From CAVPUA01 sp963708805 (GTDB taxonomy: Bacteria > Actinomycetota > Actinomycetes > Mycobacteriales > Jatrophihabitantaceae), in NCBI GenBank assembly GCA_963708805.1, contig CAVPUA010000001.1:558001-622000 (forward strand): a stretch of 64,000 nucleotides of DNA, written 5' to 3'. The position numbers and the translations under genes are program-made. The notes under the pieces were generated by a model. That model did not search any database. It was not told the origin of the DNA and worked only from the letters and a program-made list of their open reading frames with translations. Shown in pieces: positions 47,801 to 58,490 of this stretch; the stretch's first letter is position 1; each line of letters begins with the position of its first letter.

Positions 47801-50800
47801 CCGGCAGCGCGACGACCACGGACACCAGCACGGGTGGCAACACCGGTGCGGCCAACGCCGGATCGGGCGCGGTCTCGGCCGCGACGAGCGGCGCCGGCGG
47901 CGCCTCGGGCGCCAGCGGCGACGCGACCTCGGGTGCGGCGACCGCCTCTGGCTCGACCGGCAGCACCGGCGGCGGCCAGCAGCAACGGATCCGGCGGATC
48001 CGGCGGCGGCGGTACGTCCGATGCCAGCGCGACGAGCGGTGACACCGGCGACGGCGGCAGCTCGGGCGACGCGCTCTCGGGCTCGGGCTCCCTTGCCGAC
48101 GCCGGCAGCGGCGACTCGTCCACCAAGACCGACGGCTCGTCCAAGTCGGGCAGCAGCGGCGACGCCACCTCGACCCCGACCTCCATCGCCAGCAGCGGCT
48201 CGGCGGCGGGCGGCTTGGTCGTCGGCGTCTCGGGCGACACGGGCAGCGTCTCGGGCGGCACCGGCAACACCGGCAAGACCAAGGGTGGTGGCGCGTCCGG
48301 CGGCATCGACGTGACCCTGACCTCGGGCAACTCCGGCGACGTGACCGGTACGGCCGACGGCGGCACGTCCGGGTCGGCGACCTCGTCCACCACGGGCAAC
48401 GCCACGTCCGGCGCGACCGGCGACGCCAGCACGACCGACACCAGCACCGGTGGCGACACCGGGGCGGCGACGTCCGGATCGTCGTCGGAGTCCGGCGCGA
48501 CCTCGGGTGCCGGCGGCGCCTCGGGTGACACCGGTGCGGCGACGGCGCTCGCGGGCTCGGGCTCGGGTGACACCGGCGCGAGCGATGCCGGCGACGCTCT
48601 GGGCACCGGCGGATCGGGCGCGGGCGGCACCTCGAGTGCCGACGCGACCTCCGGCGACTCGGGCGACGGCGGCTGGTCCGGCGATGCCGGATCACTGTCG
48701 GGCTCCGCGGCTCTCGCGGGCTCGGGCGACTCGAAGACCAGCACCGACGGCTCGTCGAAGTCCGGCGGCAGCGGTGACGCTGTGTCGGCCCCGACGTCGA
48801 CCGCGACCAGCGGCGACGCCAGCGGCGGCGCGGTGATCGGCTTCTCCGGCTACACCGGCGACGTCTCGGGCGGCACGGGCAACACCGGCAAGGCCAAGGG
48901 CGGCGGCGGTTCGGGCGGCATCGAGTTCACGGCGACGACCGGCGACACCGGCGCGGTCAACGGCGACCGCGGGCGGCGCGACCAGCGGCGACGCGGCGTC
49001 GACGACGACCGGCGACGCGACGACCGGCGACACCGGCTCGGCCACGACCACCGACACCTCGACCGGTGGCAACACCGGTGCGGCTCGAACGCCGGCTCGA
49101 ACGGCATGTCGAAGGCGCAGAGCGGCGCCGGCGGCGCGTCCGGCATCACCGGCGACGCCGCCGCGGCGGCCGACCACGGCATCGGGCGACACCGGCAGCA
49201 CCGGCAGCGGCGCTGCCGGTGGCACCGGCGGCTCGGGCAAGGGCGGCACGTCCACGGCCACGTCCACGTCGGGTGACTCCGGCGAGGGTGGCGACTCGGG
49301 CGAGGCCGGCTCGGCAGCGGGCTCGCTCGGCTGGGCCGAGCAGCGGCGACTCGTCGACCAAGACCGACGGCTCGTCCAAGTCGGGCGACAGCGGCGACGC
49401 GACGTCCGACCCGACGTCCATCGCGGCCAGCGGCGAGGCCGACGGCGGCGGCGTCCTGGGCGTGTCGGGCGACAGCGGCTCGATCTGGGCCGGCACCGGC
49501 GACACCGGCAAGTCGAAGGGTGGCGGCGGCACGGGCGGCATCGAGTCGGCGCTCACCACCGGCACCACCGGCGATGTCACGGGTGGCGCGCTCGGCGGCA
49601 CCTCCGGCTCGGCGACCTCGTCCACTGCGGGCGACGTCACCACCGGAAGCACCGGCGATGCCTCGACCACCGACAGCAGCACCGGCGGCGACAGCGGGGC
49701 GGCGACGTCCGGTTCGTCGGCCGAGTCGGCCGCGGCGAGTGGTGCGGGCGGCGCGTCCGGCGCGACCGGCGCCTCCGACGCGACGTCGGACAGCTCGTCC
49801 GGCGACACCGGCGCTCGGGCACCGGCGCCTCGAGTGGCACCGGCGGATCGGGTGCGGGCGGCACGAGCTCGGCCACGGCCACGTCGGGCGACTCCGGCGA
49901 CGGCGGTGAGTCCGGCGACGCCGGCTCGCTCGGCCTGTCCGGCGCCATCGCGTCGAGCGGGGACTCCTCGACCGAGACCGACGGCTCTTCGTCCACCGGC
50001 AACAGCGGTTGCGCCGAGTCCGACCCGATCTCGGTCGCGGTCAGCGGCGACGCCTCCGGGGGCATCGTCCTCGGCGGCTCGGGCGACAGCGGGGGCATCC
50101 TCGGCGGCACCGGCGACACCGGCAAGTCGAAGGGCGACGGCGCCTCCGGCGGCATCGAGCAGGACCTCACGACGGGCGACACGGGCGCGGTCAAGGGCGC
50201 GGCGGCCGGCGGTACGTCGGGCGACGCGAAGTCCTCGACGGCCGGCGACGTGACGACGGGCGACACGGGTGACGCCACCACGACCGACACCAGCATCGGT
50301 GGCAACACCGGCGCGTCCAACGCCGGCTCGAACGGCGAGTCGGGCGCGGAGAGCGGTGCCGGCGGCACCTCGGGTGACACCGGCTCGGCGACGGCTTCGG
50401 CCACGACCGGCTCGGGTGACACCGGCGCAGCACCGGGCAGCGGCGGCTCCGGCGACGGTGGCACGGCCACCGCGACGGCGACGTCGGGTGACACCGGCGA
50501 CGGCGGCGACTCGGGCGACGCGCTGAGCCTGGGCGGATCGATCGCTCTGGCCGGCAGCGGCGACTCGAGCACGAGCACCGACGGCTGGTCGCACTCGGGC
50601 AGCAGCGGCGGCGCGCTCTCGGCCCCGGTCTCGCTCGCGGGCAGCGGCGACGCCGACGGCGGTGTCGTCCTCGGTGCCTCGGGTGACTCGGGCTGGATCG
50701 GCTCGGACACCGGTGACACCGGCAACGTCAAGGGTGACGGTGGTTCGGGCGGTATCGAGTCCGACGTCACGACCGGCACGACCGGCGACGTCACCGGCAT

Positions 50801-53800
50801 TGCCGGCGGCGGAACGTCCGGCTCGGCGACGTCGTCCACGGCGGGCGATGTCATCTCCGGCGACACCGGTGACGCGAGCACCACCGACAGCAGCACGGGT
50901 GGCGACAGCGGGGCGGCGACGTCCGGCTCGTCGGCCGAGTCGGCGGCGATGACCGGCGACGGCGGCGCGTCCGGCAACAGCGGCGCGGCGTCGGCCACGG
51001 CGGCGACGTCCTCGGGCGCCACCGGCACGAGCGGCGGCTCCGGTGCGGGGGGCACCAAGTCGAAGACGGCCAAGACCGGCACCAGCGGTGACGGCGGCGA
51101 TTCGGGTGACGCCATCTCGGTGGGTCTCTCGGGCGCGAAGCGGTCAGCGGCGACTCCTGGACGTCCACCGACGGCGGATCCGAGTCGGGCGACAGCGGCT
51201 ACGCCGTGTCGGCCCCGGTCTCGCTCGCGGGCAGCGGATACGCAGGTGGCGGCCTGGTCGGCGGGTTCTCCGGCTACAGCGGCGACATCCTCTCGACCAC
51301 CGGCGACACCGGGTCGACGTTCGGCGGTGGCGCTTCGGGCGGCATCGAGTTCGCGGCGACCACCGGCGACACCGGCGCGGTCTCGGGCACGGCGCAGGGC
51401 GGCACCTCCGGTGACGCCTCGTCGAGCACGGCGGGAGACGTGACGTCCGGTGACACCGGCTCGGCGAGCACGACCGACTCCAGCACCGGTGGCGACACCG
51501 GGGCGGCCAACGCCGGCTCGAACGGCAACTCGGCGGCGGTCTCCGGTGACGGCGGCGCCTCGGGTGACACCGGGACGGCGGCCAGCGGCGACGGTGGCGA
51601 CTCGGGCCTGGCCTTCTCACTCGCGGCTTCGGGCGCGGGCGGCTACAGCGGCGACTCGTCGACCCACACCGACGGCTGGTCGGCCAGCGGCGACTCGGGC
51701 CTTGCTGCGAGCACCCCGCTCTCGGGCGCGCTCAGCGGCGATGCCAGCGGCGGCGGTGTGCTCGGGGTCTCGGGTGACTCGGGCGGCATCCTCGCCGACA
51801 CGGGCGACACCGGCTGGACCGGCGACGGCGGATCGGGCGGCATCGAGTCCACCCTCACCACCGGCACCACGGGCGACGTCACCGGCAACGCCGGCGGCGG
51901 CGACCTGTCGACCGGCGGGCTCGTGGGCGGCGGGACGTCCGGCGACGCGACGTCCAGCACGGCGGGCGACGTCATCTCCGGTGACACCGGCGACGCCAGC
52001 ACGACCGACACCGGCACGGGCGGTGACAGCGGGGCGGCGACGTCCGGCTCGTCGGCCGAGTCGGTTGCGGCCACCGGCAACGGCGGAGCGAGCGGCACGA
52101 GTGGTTCGGGGGCGACCGGTGACGGTGGCACCTCGGGCGACGCGGTGAGCTTCGGACTCTCCGGAGCCGAGGCCGACAGCGGCAACTCGAGCACCTGCAC
52201 CGACGGCAGTGCCGAGTCGGGCGACAGCGGCGCGGCGATCTCGGCACCTGTGTCGGGCGCGCTGAGCGGTGACGCCAGTGGCGGCGGGGTCCTCGGATTC
52301 TCCGGCTACAGCGGCCCGATCCTGGCCACGACGGGTGACACCGGCTGGGTCTTCGGCGACGGCGGCTCGGGCGGCATCGAGTTCTCGGCGACCACCGGTG
52401 ACACCGGCGCGGTCACGGGCGAAGGCGACGGCGGCACCTCGGGTGACGCGTCGTCGAGCACCGCTGGTGACGTCACGTCCGGCTCGACCGGATCGGCCAC
52501 CACGACCGACAGCAGCACCGGTGGCAACACCGGCGCGGCCAACGCGGGCTCCAACGGCAACTCGGCGGCGGTGACCGGTGACGGTGGCGCCTCGGGTGAC
52601 AGCGGTTCGGGTACCACCGGTGACGGTGGCGACTCCGGATCGGCCGAATCCGCGGCGATCTCGCTCGGTGACGCGGAGAGCGGCGACTCGTCGACCTCCA
52701 CCGACGGCTGGTCGGCCTCGGGTGACTCGGGTGCGGCCATCTCGGCGCCCGTCTCGCTCGCGGGCAGCGGCTACGCCGGCGGCGGTCTGGTCGGCGGCGA
52801 GTCGGGTGACTCGGGTTGGATCGGAGCGGGCACCGGCTGGACCGGCTGGACCTTCGGGTCGGGCGGCTCGGGCGGCATCGAGTCGGACCTCACCACGGGC
52901 ACGACCGGCGACGTGACCGGACTGGCCGAAGGTGGCACGTCCGGCTCGGCGACCTCGAGCACGACTGGTGACGCGACGTCCGGTGACACGGGCGCCGCCA
53001 GCACCACCGACACGAGCACCGGCGGTGACAGCGGGGCGGCGACGTCCGGCGCATCGGCGGAGTCCGGCGCGGCCAGCGGCAACGGCGGCGCCTCGGGCAC
53101 GAGTGGTTCGGGTGACACCGGTGACGGTGGCCAGTCGGGCGACGCGGAGTCCGAAGGTGACTCGCAGGCCGAGGCCTACAGCGGTGACTCGATCACCGAG
53201 ACCGACGGCGGAGCGGAGTCCGGGGACAGCGGTTGCGCGACCTCGGCCCCGATCTCGCTGGCCGGCAGCGGCGAGGCCGACGGCGGAGTCGTCGGCGGCG
53301 AGTCGGGCGACAGCGGCTCGATCCTGGCCTGGACCGGCGACACCGGCCTGGTCTGGGGCGACGGCGCTTCGGGCGGCATCGAGCTCGACGCGACCACCGG
53401 TGACACCGGCGCGGTCAAGGGTGGAGCGGCCGGCGGCACCTCGGGTGACGCATCGTCGACGACCATCGGCAACGCCACCTCGGGTTCGACCGGCTCGGCC
53501 ACGACGGCCGACACCAGCACCGGTGGCGACACCGGTGCGGCGAACGCCGGCTCGAACGGCAACTCGGCGGCGCTCAGCGGCGACGGGGGAGCCTCGGGTG
53601 ACAGCACGTCCGGCAACACCGGTGACGGTGGCGACTCGGGCGACGCAGGCTCGTCGGCCAGCTCGTACGCCGGTTCCGGCAGCGGCGACTCGATCACCTC
53701 GACCGACGGTTCGTCGGACTCGGGTTGGTCCGGCGACGCGACCTCGGCCCCGATCTCGGTCGGCGCGAGCGGTGACGCCTCGGGTGGCACCGTCCTCGGT

Positions 53801-55738
53801 GAGTCGGGCGACTCGGGCTGGATCGGAACCAGCACCGGCGACACCGGCTGGGTCTTCGGCGATGGCGCTTCGGGCGGTATCGAGGAGGACCTGACGTCCG
53901 GGACGACCGGCGACGTGACCGGCCTGGCCGGCGGCGGGACCTCGGGCTCGGCGGACTCGTCGACCACGGGTAACGCGACGTCCGGTGGCACCGGCGACGC
54001 CAGCACCACCGACACGAGCACCGGCGGCGACACCGGGGCGGCGACGTCCGGCTCGTCCGCGGAGTCGGTGTCCGCGTCCGGCAATGGTGGAGCCTCGGGC
54101 TCGACCGGCTCGGGTGACACCGGCGACGGTGGCGCCTCGGGCACGGCCGACTCGATCGCCCTCTCGGAGGCCGACGCCGGCAGCGGTGACTCGGTCACCT
54201 GCACCGACGGTTCGTCGGAGTCCGGCGACAGTGGTGCGGCTCTCTCCGATCCGTTCTCGCTCGCACTGAGCGGTGACGCCTCGGGTGGCACCGTGCTCGG
54301 TGAGTCGGGCGACAGCGGCGACGTCACGGATCCCTCGGGTGACACCGGCTGGGTCTTCGGCGACGGCGGCTCGGGCGGAATCGAGCTCGACCTCACTTCC
54401 GGTGACACGGGAGCGGTCAGCGGCACCGCGGGCGGCGGCACTTCGGGGTCGGCGACCTCGGCCACCGCGGGCGACGCCACATCGGGTGACACCGGCTCGG
54501 CGTCGACCACCGACACGGGCACCGGCGGCAACTCCGGAGCGTCCAACGCGGGCTCGAACGCCACCTCGGCGGCCACCAGTGGCGCCGGCGGCAACTCGGG
54601 TGACAGCGGCGACGGGGACACCGGCGATGCCGGTGCGTCCGGCGACGCGGACTCGGCGGCCTCGTCGAGCGCGGACGCCGAGAGCGGCGGCTCGATCACC
54701 AGCACGACCGGTGACTCGGGATCGGGCGACAGTGGCGATGCCACCAGCGACCCCGACTCCTCCGCGGTGAGCGGCGGCGCATCGGGCGGTTCGGTCGACG
54801 GTTGGTCCGGTGACTCGGGCGACGTCGACGCCGACTCGGGCAGCACCGGCGACACCGGTGGCGGCAGTGGACCGATCGTGGTCCTCGCGGCGATCAGCCC
54901 GGCAGCCGACACCGGAAGCGGCAGCGGCAGCGGCGGGATCGAGATCACCGAGACGTCCGGCACGACCGGCGACGACACGTCGTCGGCCGACGGCGGCATC
55001 TCCGGTGACGCGGGTTCCTCGACGCTGGGTGACGCGACGTCCGGAGGGACGGGCGACGCCGACACGGAGAACACCTCGACCGGAGGCGACAGCGGGGCGG
55101 CGACGGCCTGCGATTCCTCCGAGTCGACGGCGGTCACCGGTGACGGTGGCGATTCGGGTGACTCGGGCGGCGTGACTCCGCTCGCGGCACCGGCTCCTTC
55201 GGTGGTCGCTCTGGCGATCAACAAGGCGCTCCTCGCGGCGGCTCCTGACGCGGCTCCGGCCTCGTCCGGTGCCAGCGGTGACGTCCGCACGGTCCTCGTG
55301 AAGGTCATCGACGCGGCCAGCCCGGCCGCCTCGACGACCGCCATCGTGGCGCCGATCGCGCCGGCCGGGCCCATCGCCCCGGTCGCGCCGGTCCAGTGCG
55401 CGGTCTGCGGTGAGATCCAGGCCCCGACGCCCCCCGTGGGGCCGACCGGACCGATCGCACCGACGCCGTGCTCGGCGTGTGGAGCAACCGACCCGACCAA
55501 CCCGACCAGCCCGACCGGCCCGACGACCAGCCCGGCGGGCAGCAGCCCGGCGACCGGTGCGTCGAGCCTGACGGCGGCCAAGGGGGTCACCGCGGCAGTC
55601 GGTCTGACCGGCCTGTCGGAGGCGGCGCTGGCCTTCACCGGAGCATCGATCAACCTGCTGCTTCCGGGTGGCCTGTTGATCCTGCTGCTGGGGGTCGTGC
55701 TGTTCATGCTCGGGCGGCGTCCGTCCGAGGACAGCTGA
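44851..55738 (+). CDS. Giant repeat cell-wall surface protein with LAFTG sorting signal (5' half frameshifted as read)
   Basis: A locus of 10.9 kb encoding roughly 3,600 residues of Gly, Ser, Asp, Thr and Ala. From 51206 to 55738 the frame is uninterrupted (1,510 residues). Upstream the same protein repeats continue but hop between frames, nearly always by one extra base. There are 18 repeat units (see the repeat entry), then a Pro-rich stalk with CAVCGE and CSACGA, then LAFTG, a hydrophobic helix LLLPGGLLILLLGVVLFMLG and the tail RRPSEDS. This is the layout of a class E sortase substrate anchored to peptidoglycan. ATG 44851 has a good site (GGAG, eight bases upstream), but the first residues are frame-damaged, so the signal peptide is not clear. 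It probably forms a long fibre or stalk on the cell surface. Confidence 0.78.
45200..55150 (+). repeat. Array of 18 protein-coding repeat units, long then short, in two alternating types
   Basis: Units are marked by the conserved GGI-x(5)-T-x-G block at about 45208, 45827, 46451, 47070, 47687, 48302, 48917, 49537, 50151, 50751, 51341, 51840, 52373, 52874, 53375, 53876, 54377 and 54935. Spacing is about 617 bp for the first nine intervals, 590 for the tenth and about 500 for most of the rest. The shorter units lack a module of about 38 residues around GTGGSGAGGTSSADATSG. From unit 5 on, type A (TGDTGAV with GAANAGSNGNS) alternates with type B (TGTTGDV with GAATSGSSAES). Confidence 0.85.
55628..55735 (+). 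other. C-terminal cell-wall sorting signal of the giant protein
   Basis: The codons for LAFTG at 55628-55642 are followed by 26 mostly hydrophobic residues (LLLPGGLLILLLGVVLF) and the charged tail GRRPSEDS. Sortases cleave between T and G and join the protein to the wall. LAxTG is the form preferred by class E sortases of high-GC Gram-positives (established knowledge). No sortase gene is in the window. Confidence 0.75.
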
Positions 55739-55786
55739 ACGGTCGGCTGACGAATAGCGGGGATGACTGAGAATGAGGATCAAGTC

Positions 55787-56527
55787 ATGACGACCTCGAC
55801 GGTTCGCCAGCCGGCGGCGACGAGCGTTCGGGAGGTGCCGCAGGTCCTGTGGCAGCGGCACCTCCCACGCACCAAGGTCGGCGCTCCGGCGCTGACCTCG
55901 GCGCAGATCGCCGCCGCGGCCATCGACATCGCCGACCGGCAGGGACTCGAGGCGGTGTCGGTCAAGCGGGTCGCCGCCAAGGTGGGACTGCCGGCGGCTC
56001 GGCTCGAGCGTTACCTGACGTCTCGGGAGGATCTGTTCGATCTCATGCTCGACGCCGCCTACGGCGAGGTCGAGTTGCCGCCGGCCAACTTCAGCGATGG
56101 CTGGCGCAGTGAGCTAAGAGCATTAGCCTATGCCGTGCGCGACACCGCATCCCGGCACGAGTGGGTTGCCCTGCTCATCGGCAATCGGGCGCCCTGCGGT
56201 CCGAACGGATTGCAGTTCACCGAGCGCCTGCTCGCGAGCGCGGTGCCGACGGGTCTCGACCCCGTCAAGCTGGCTCACGCCACCAACGCGGTGCTCGCGT
56301 TCGTGGTCGGGTCGGTTCGGCTCGAGACGCACACCGTCGAGGACGCGCACGAACCCGATCGGCACAACAACATCGCCCGCTATCTCAGCAAGGCGGCGGC
56401 CGATCCGTTGTACCCGACCTTGGGCACGGTGCTGAACTCGACCGCGACGGTGACCGGTGCGGATGCGTTCGACATCGGGCTCGACTTCCTGCTGGCCGGC
56501 ATCGCCGCCAGCTGCAATGCGCCATGA
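55787..56527 (+). CDS. TetR-family regulator
   Basis: A protein of 246 residues. The N-terminal helix-turn-helix covers AAAAIDIADRQGLEAVSVKR and VGLPAARLERYLTSREDLF. The C-terminal domain (KLAHATNAVLAFVVGSVRLE) is of the TetR_C_1 type. ATG 55787 follows GAGGA with good spacing. ATG 55763, eight codons earlier, lacks it. It begins 48 bp after the giant surface gene and precedes an alpha/beta hydrolase by 7 bp, with which it is likely co-transcribed. Confidence 0.87.
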   Translation: MTTSTVRQPAATSVREVPQVLWQRHLPRTKVGAPALTSAQIAAAAIDIADRQGLEAVSVKRVAAKVGLPAARLERYLTSREDLFDLMLDAAYGEVELPPANFSDGWRSELRALAYAVRDTASRHEWVALLIGNRAPCGPNGLQFTERLLASAVPTGLDPVKLAHATNAVLAFVVGSVRLETHTVEDAHEPDRHNNIARYLSKAAADPLYPTLGTVLNSTATVTGADAFDIGLDFLLAGIAASCNAP

Positions 56528-56534
56528 TCGAGGT

Positions 56535-57212
56535 ATGAGTCGTAGCTGTTTCTTGCTCCCCGGCGCCGGCGGAAGTCCCTGGTATTGGCACAGTGTGGTG
56601 CCTCTGCTCCAGGACGCCGGCGCCGAGGCAATTTCAGTGGAGCTTCCCGCGAGCGCACCCGGCTCGACCTTGTCCGGCTGCGCCGACGCCGTCGTCGCCC
56701 GCATCGGTGACCGGTCGGACGTCGTGCTCGTGGCGCAGTCGATGGGTGCCTTCACCGCGCCGGACGTAGCTTGGCGGGTCCCGGCGGTCCGGGCGATCGT
56801 TCTGGTCAATCCGATGACGCCACGAGCGGGTGAGTCGCCGGGGCAGTGGTGGACGGCCAGCGGGCAGGTCGAGGCCCGTCGAGCGGCTGATCGTGCCGCC
56901 GGCCGCGACCCCGACGCGCCGTTCGACGTCTGGACGACGTTCCTGCACGACGTCGAGCCCGCGGTCGCGGCAGCCGGGGCCGAGCACGAGCGGGCGCCGG
57001 CCGATTCGATGTTCGCGGAGCCTCCGGCGATGGACGCGTGGCCCGAAGTCGAGACCAGGCAGCTGACCGGACGGGACGATCGCTTCTTCCCGCTCGACTT
57101 CCAGTTGCGGCTGGCCCGCGAGCGCCTGGGCATCGAGCCCGAGGTGATCGACGGCGGGCACCTCGTGGCGCTCAGCCGGCCGCGCGAAGTGGCCGACTTC
57201 CTGCTGCGCTGA
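56535..57212 (+). CDS. Alpha/beta hydrolase
   Basis: A 225-residue alpha/beta hydrolase. The N-terminal oxyanion loop is LLPGAGGSPWYWHSVVPLLQ, the nucleophile serine is in VLVAQSMGAFTA, and the C-terminal histidine is in DGGHLVALSRP. It belongs to the small esterase / salicylate-esterase-like group. The adjacent TetR gene may control it. The substrate is unknown. It converges with the DUF427 gene. Confidence 0.87.
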   Translation: MSRSCFLLPGAGGSPWYWHSVVPLLQDAGAEAISVELPASAPGSTLSGCADAVVARIGDRSDVVLVAQSMGAFTAPDVAWRVPAVRAIVLVNPMTPRAGESPGQWWTASGQVEARRAADRAAGRDPDAPFDVWTTFLHDVEPAVAAAGAEHERAPADSMFAEPPAMDAWPEVETRQLTGRDDRFFPLDFQLRLARERLGIEPEVIDGGHLVALSRPREVADFLLR

Positions 57213-57283
57213 CGAGCCGGCGACGCGCATACCCCGCTGTCGCCATCACGACGGATCAGCATGATCGTCGGCTGGCCGGCCGA

Positions 57284-58025
57284 TCAGACCCGCTGGCCGC
57301 CGACGACGATGTCGACCTTCTCGTTGTAGAACGCGATGAGACCGGCGATCGGCAGCAGTTGCCGAGTCGGGAAGTCGTAGCACCACGCAAGGTCGGAGTG
57401 GACGTCCTCACCGACGCGCACCGACCAGTAGCCGGTGGTGCGACCCTTGTACGGACAGGCCGTCTCGGTGTCGCGTGGCGATCAGGTGCTCGAAGTTCAC
57501 CGAGGTCCGGTCGAGGTAGTAGCGGGTCGGCAGACCGGTCTCGAAGACCATCACCGGCGCCGGCGACTCGGCGAGCACCACACCGTCGAGTTCGACCCGC
57601 ACGCTGCGACTCGAGCGCAGCGCGTCGACCCGCGTGTACGGGCTGCGCGGATGGACGAAGACCTCCTCGTCCTCCTCGAACCAGGCGTCGAGGGCCGACC
57701 ATTCGAAGCGGACGGTGGCGGCCAGACCGGCCAGGGCGTCGTCGCCGTAGACGCGGGCGCCGCCGGGGCGCTGGACGGAGCCGACGTGCAGCGCCTGCTT
57801 TCGAGCCGTCCCGCGGCTGAGCTTCTGCGGATGATCTTCGTCGATCAGGACGCCCGGGACGACGTCGGCCAGCGGTACGTAGAACTGCGGGTAGTGGGGC
57901 TGTTCCCAGACGTAGAGCGCGCTCGTCGTGTCGAGGACGACCTGACCGCCGAGCATCGCCCGGACGCGGCGCGGAACCGGCTCGATGTGGTTGACCGGGG
58001 TGATCGCTTGCGGGTAGTCGCCCAT
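57284..58025 (-). CDS. DUF427 protein, two domains (one frameshift as read)
   Basis: A protein of about 246 residues with two DUF427 units. The first contains RRVRAMLGGQVVLDTTSALY and the second contains VRVELDGVVLAESPAPVMVF. After NFEHLIAT the frame breaks near 57473. Removing one base restores the family's hallmark CPYKGRTTGYWSV and the end FYNEKVDIVVGGQRV. DUF427 proteins are widespread in actinobacteria and have no defined role. A shorter single-unit DUF427 gene lies just upstream on the other strand. Confidence 0.88.
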
Positions 58026-58131
58026 GGCGTCAACGCTACTGTCCGGCTCGACATTTTTCGCCGTGCCGATACTGGGAAGAACGCGGACGACACCCGGCGT
58101 TGTGCCAGGTGAGCCAACGAAGGGACACACC

Positions 58132-58437
58132 ATGAAGGCCACCATCGACGGCACGGTCGTTGCCGACGCCCAGGACTCGGAACTGATCTCGATCGAGGGC
58201 AACTACTACTTCCCGCCGTCCTCGCTGACGGCTGACGCGTTCAGCGACAGCCCCACGCCGTACACCTGCCCGTGGAAGGGCGTCGCGCAGTATCACGACG
58301 TGTCGGCCGCCGGAGCGACCCATCACGACGCCGCCTGGAGCTACCCCGACCCGTACCCGTCCTCGTTCGACCGCGTCGGCAAGGACTACTCCGGCTACGT
58401 CGCGTTCGACAAGCAGCAGGTCAAGATCGGCGACTGA
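58132..58437 (+). CDS. DUF427 protein, single domain
   Basis: A 101-residue protein starting MKATIDGTVVADAQDSELIS, with the DUF427 hallmark CPWKGVAQYHDV and AAWSYPDPYP. ATG 58132 follows GAAGGG with eight bases spacing. It is divergent from the two-domain DUF427 gene, with 106 bp between. The role is unknown. Confidence 0.9.
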   Translation: MKATIDGTVVADAQDSELISIEGNYYFPPSSLTADAFSDSPTPYTCPWKGVAQYHDVSAAGATHHDAAWSYPDPYPSSFDRVGKDYSGYVAFDKQQVKIGD

Positions 58438-58490
58438 TCGCCGTCCGACCATGAACTGCCGGGGACTGCTTCCTCGGATATCGTGACCGA

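Noticed and set aside
42834..50594. Many long Arg/Ala/Pro-rich frames on both strands across 43-51 kb
   Set aside because: They are out-of-frame readings of the repeat proteins. Their compositions are typical of shifted GC-rich codons, and the SG-x-TG repeat appears in only one frame at a time.
45200..55150. RTX-type calcium-binding repeats or a collagen triple helix in the giant protein
   Set aside because: The RTX nonapeptide GGxGxDxUx is not present as a regular motif, and Gly does not recur every third residue over more than short runs. The unit is about 170-205 residues long, not 9 or 3.
45200..55150. CRISPR array
   Set aside because: The repeats are about 500-617 bp, coding and diverged. 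There are no short identical repeats with unique spacers and no cas genes.
51617..55861. A 1,414-codon open frame on the minus strand, and another of 843 codons at 53176-55707, opposite the giant repeat gene
   Set aside because: They mirror the repeat coding. The biased codons of the Gly/Ser/Asp/Thr repeat contain no minus-strand stops. The products are Arg/Ala-rich or Pro/Ser/Glu-rich, have no domains and lack a ribosome binding site. The LAFTG signal fixes the plus strand.
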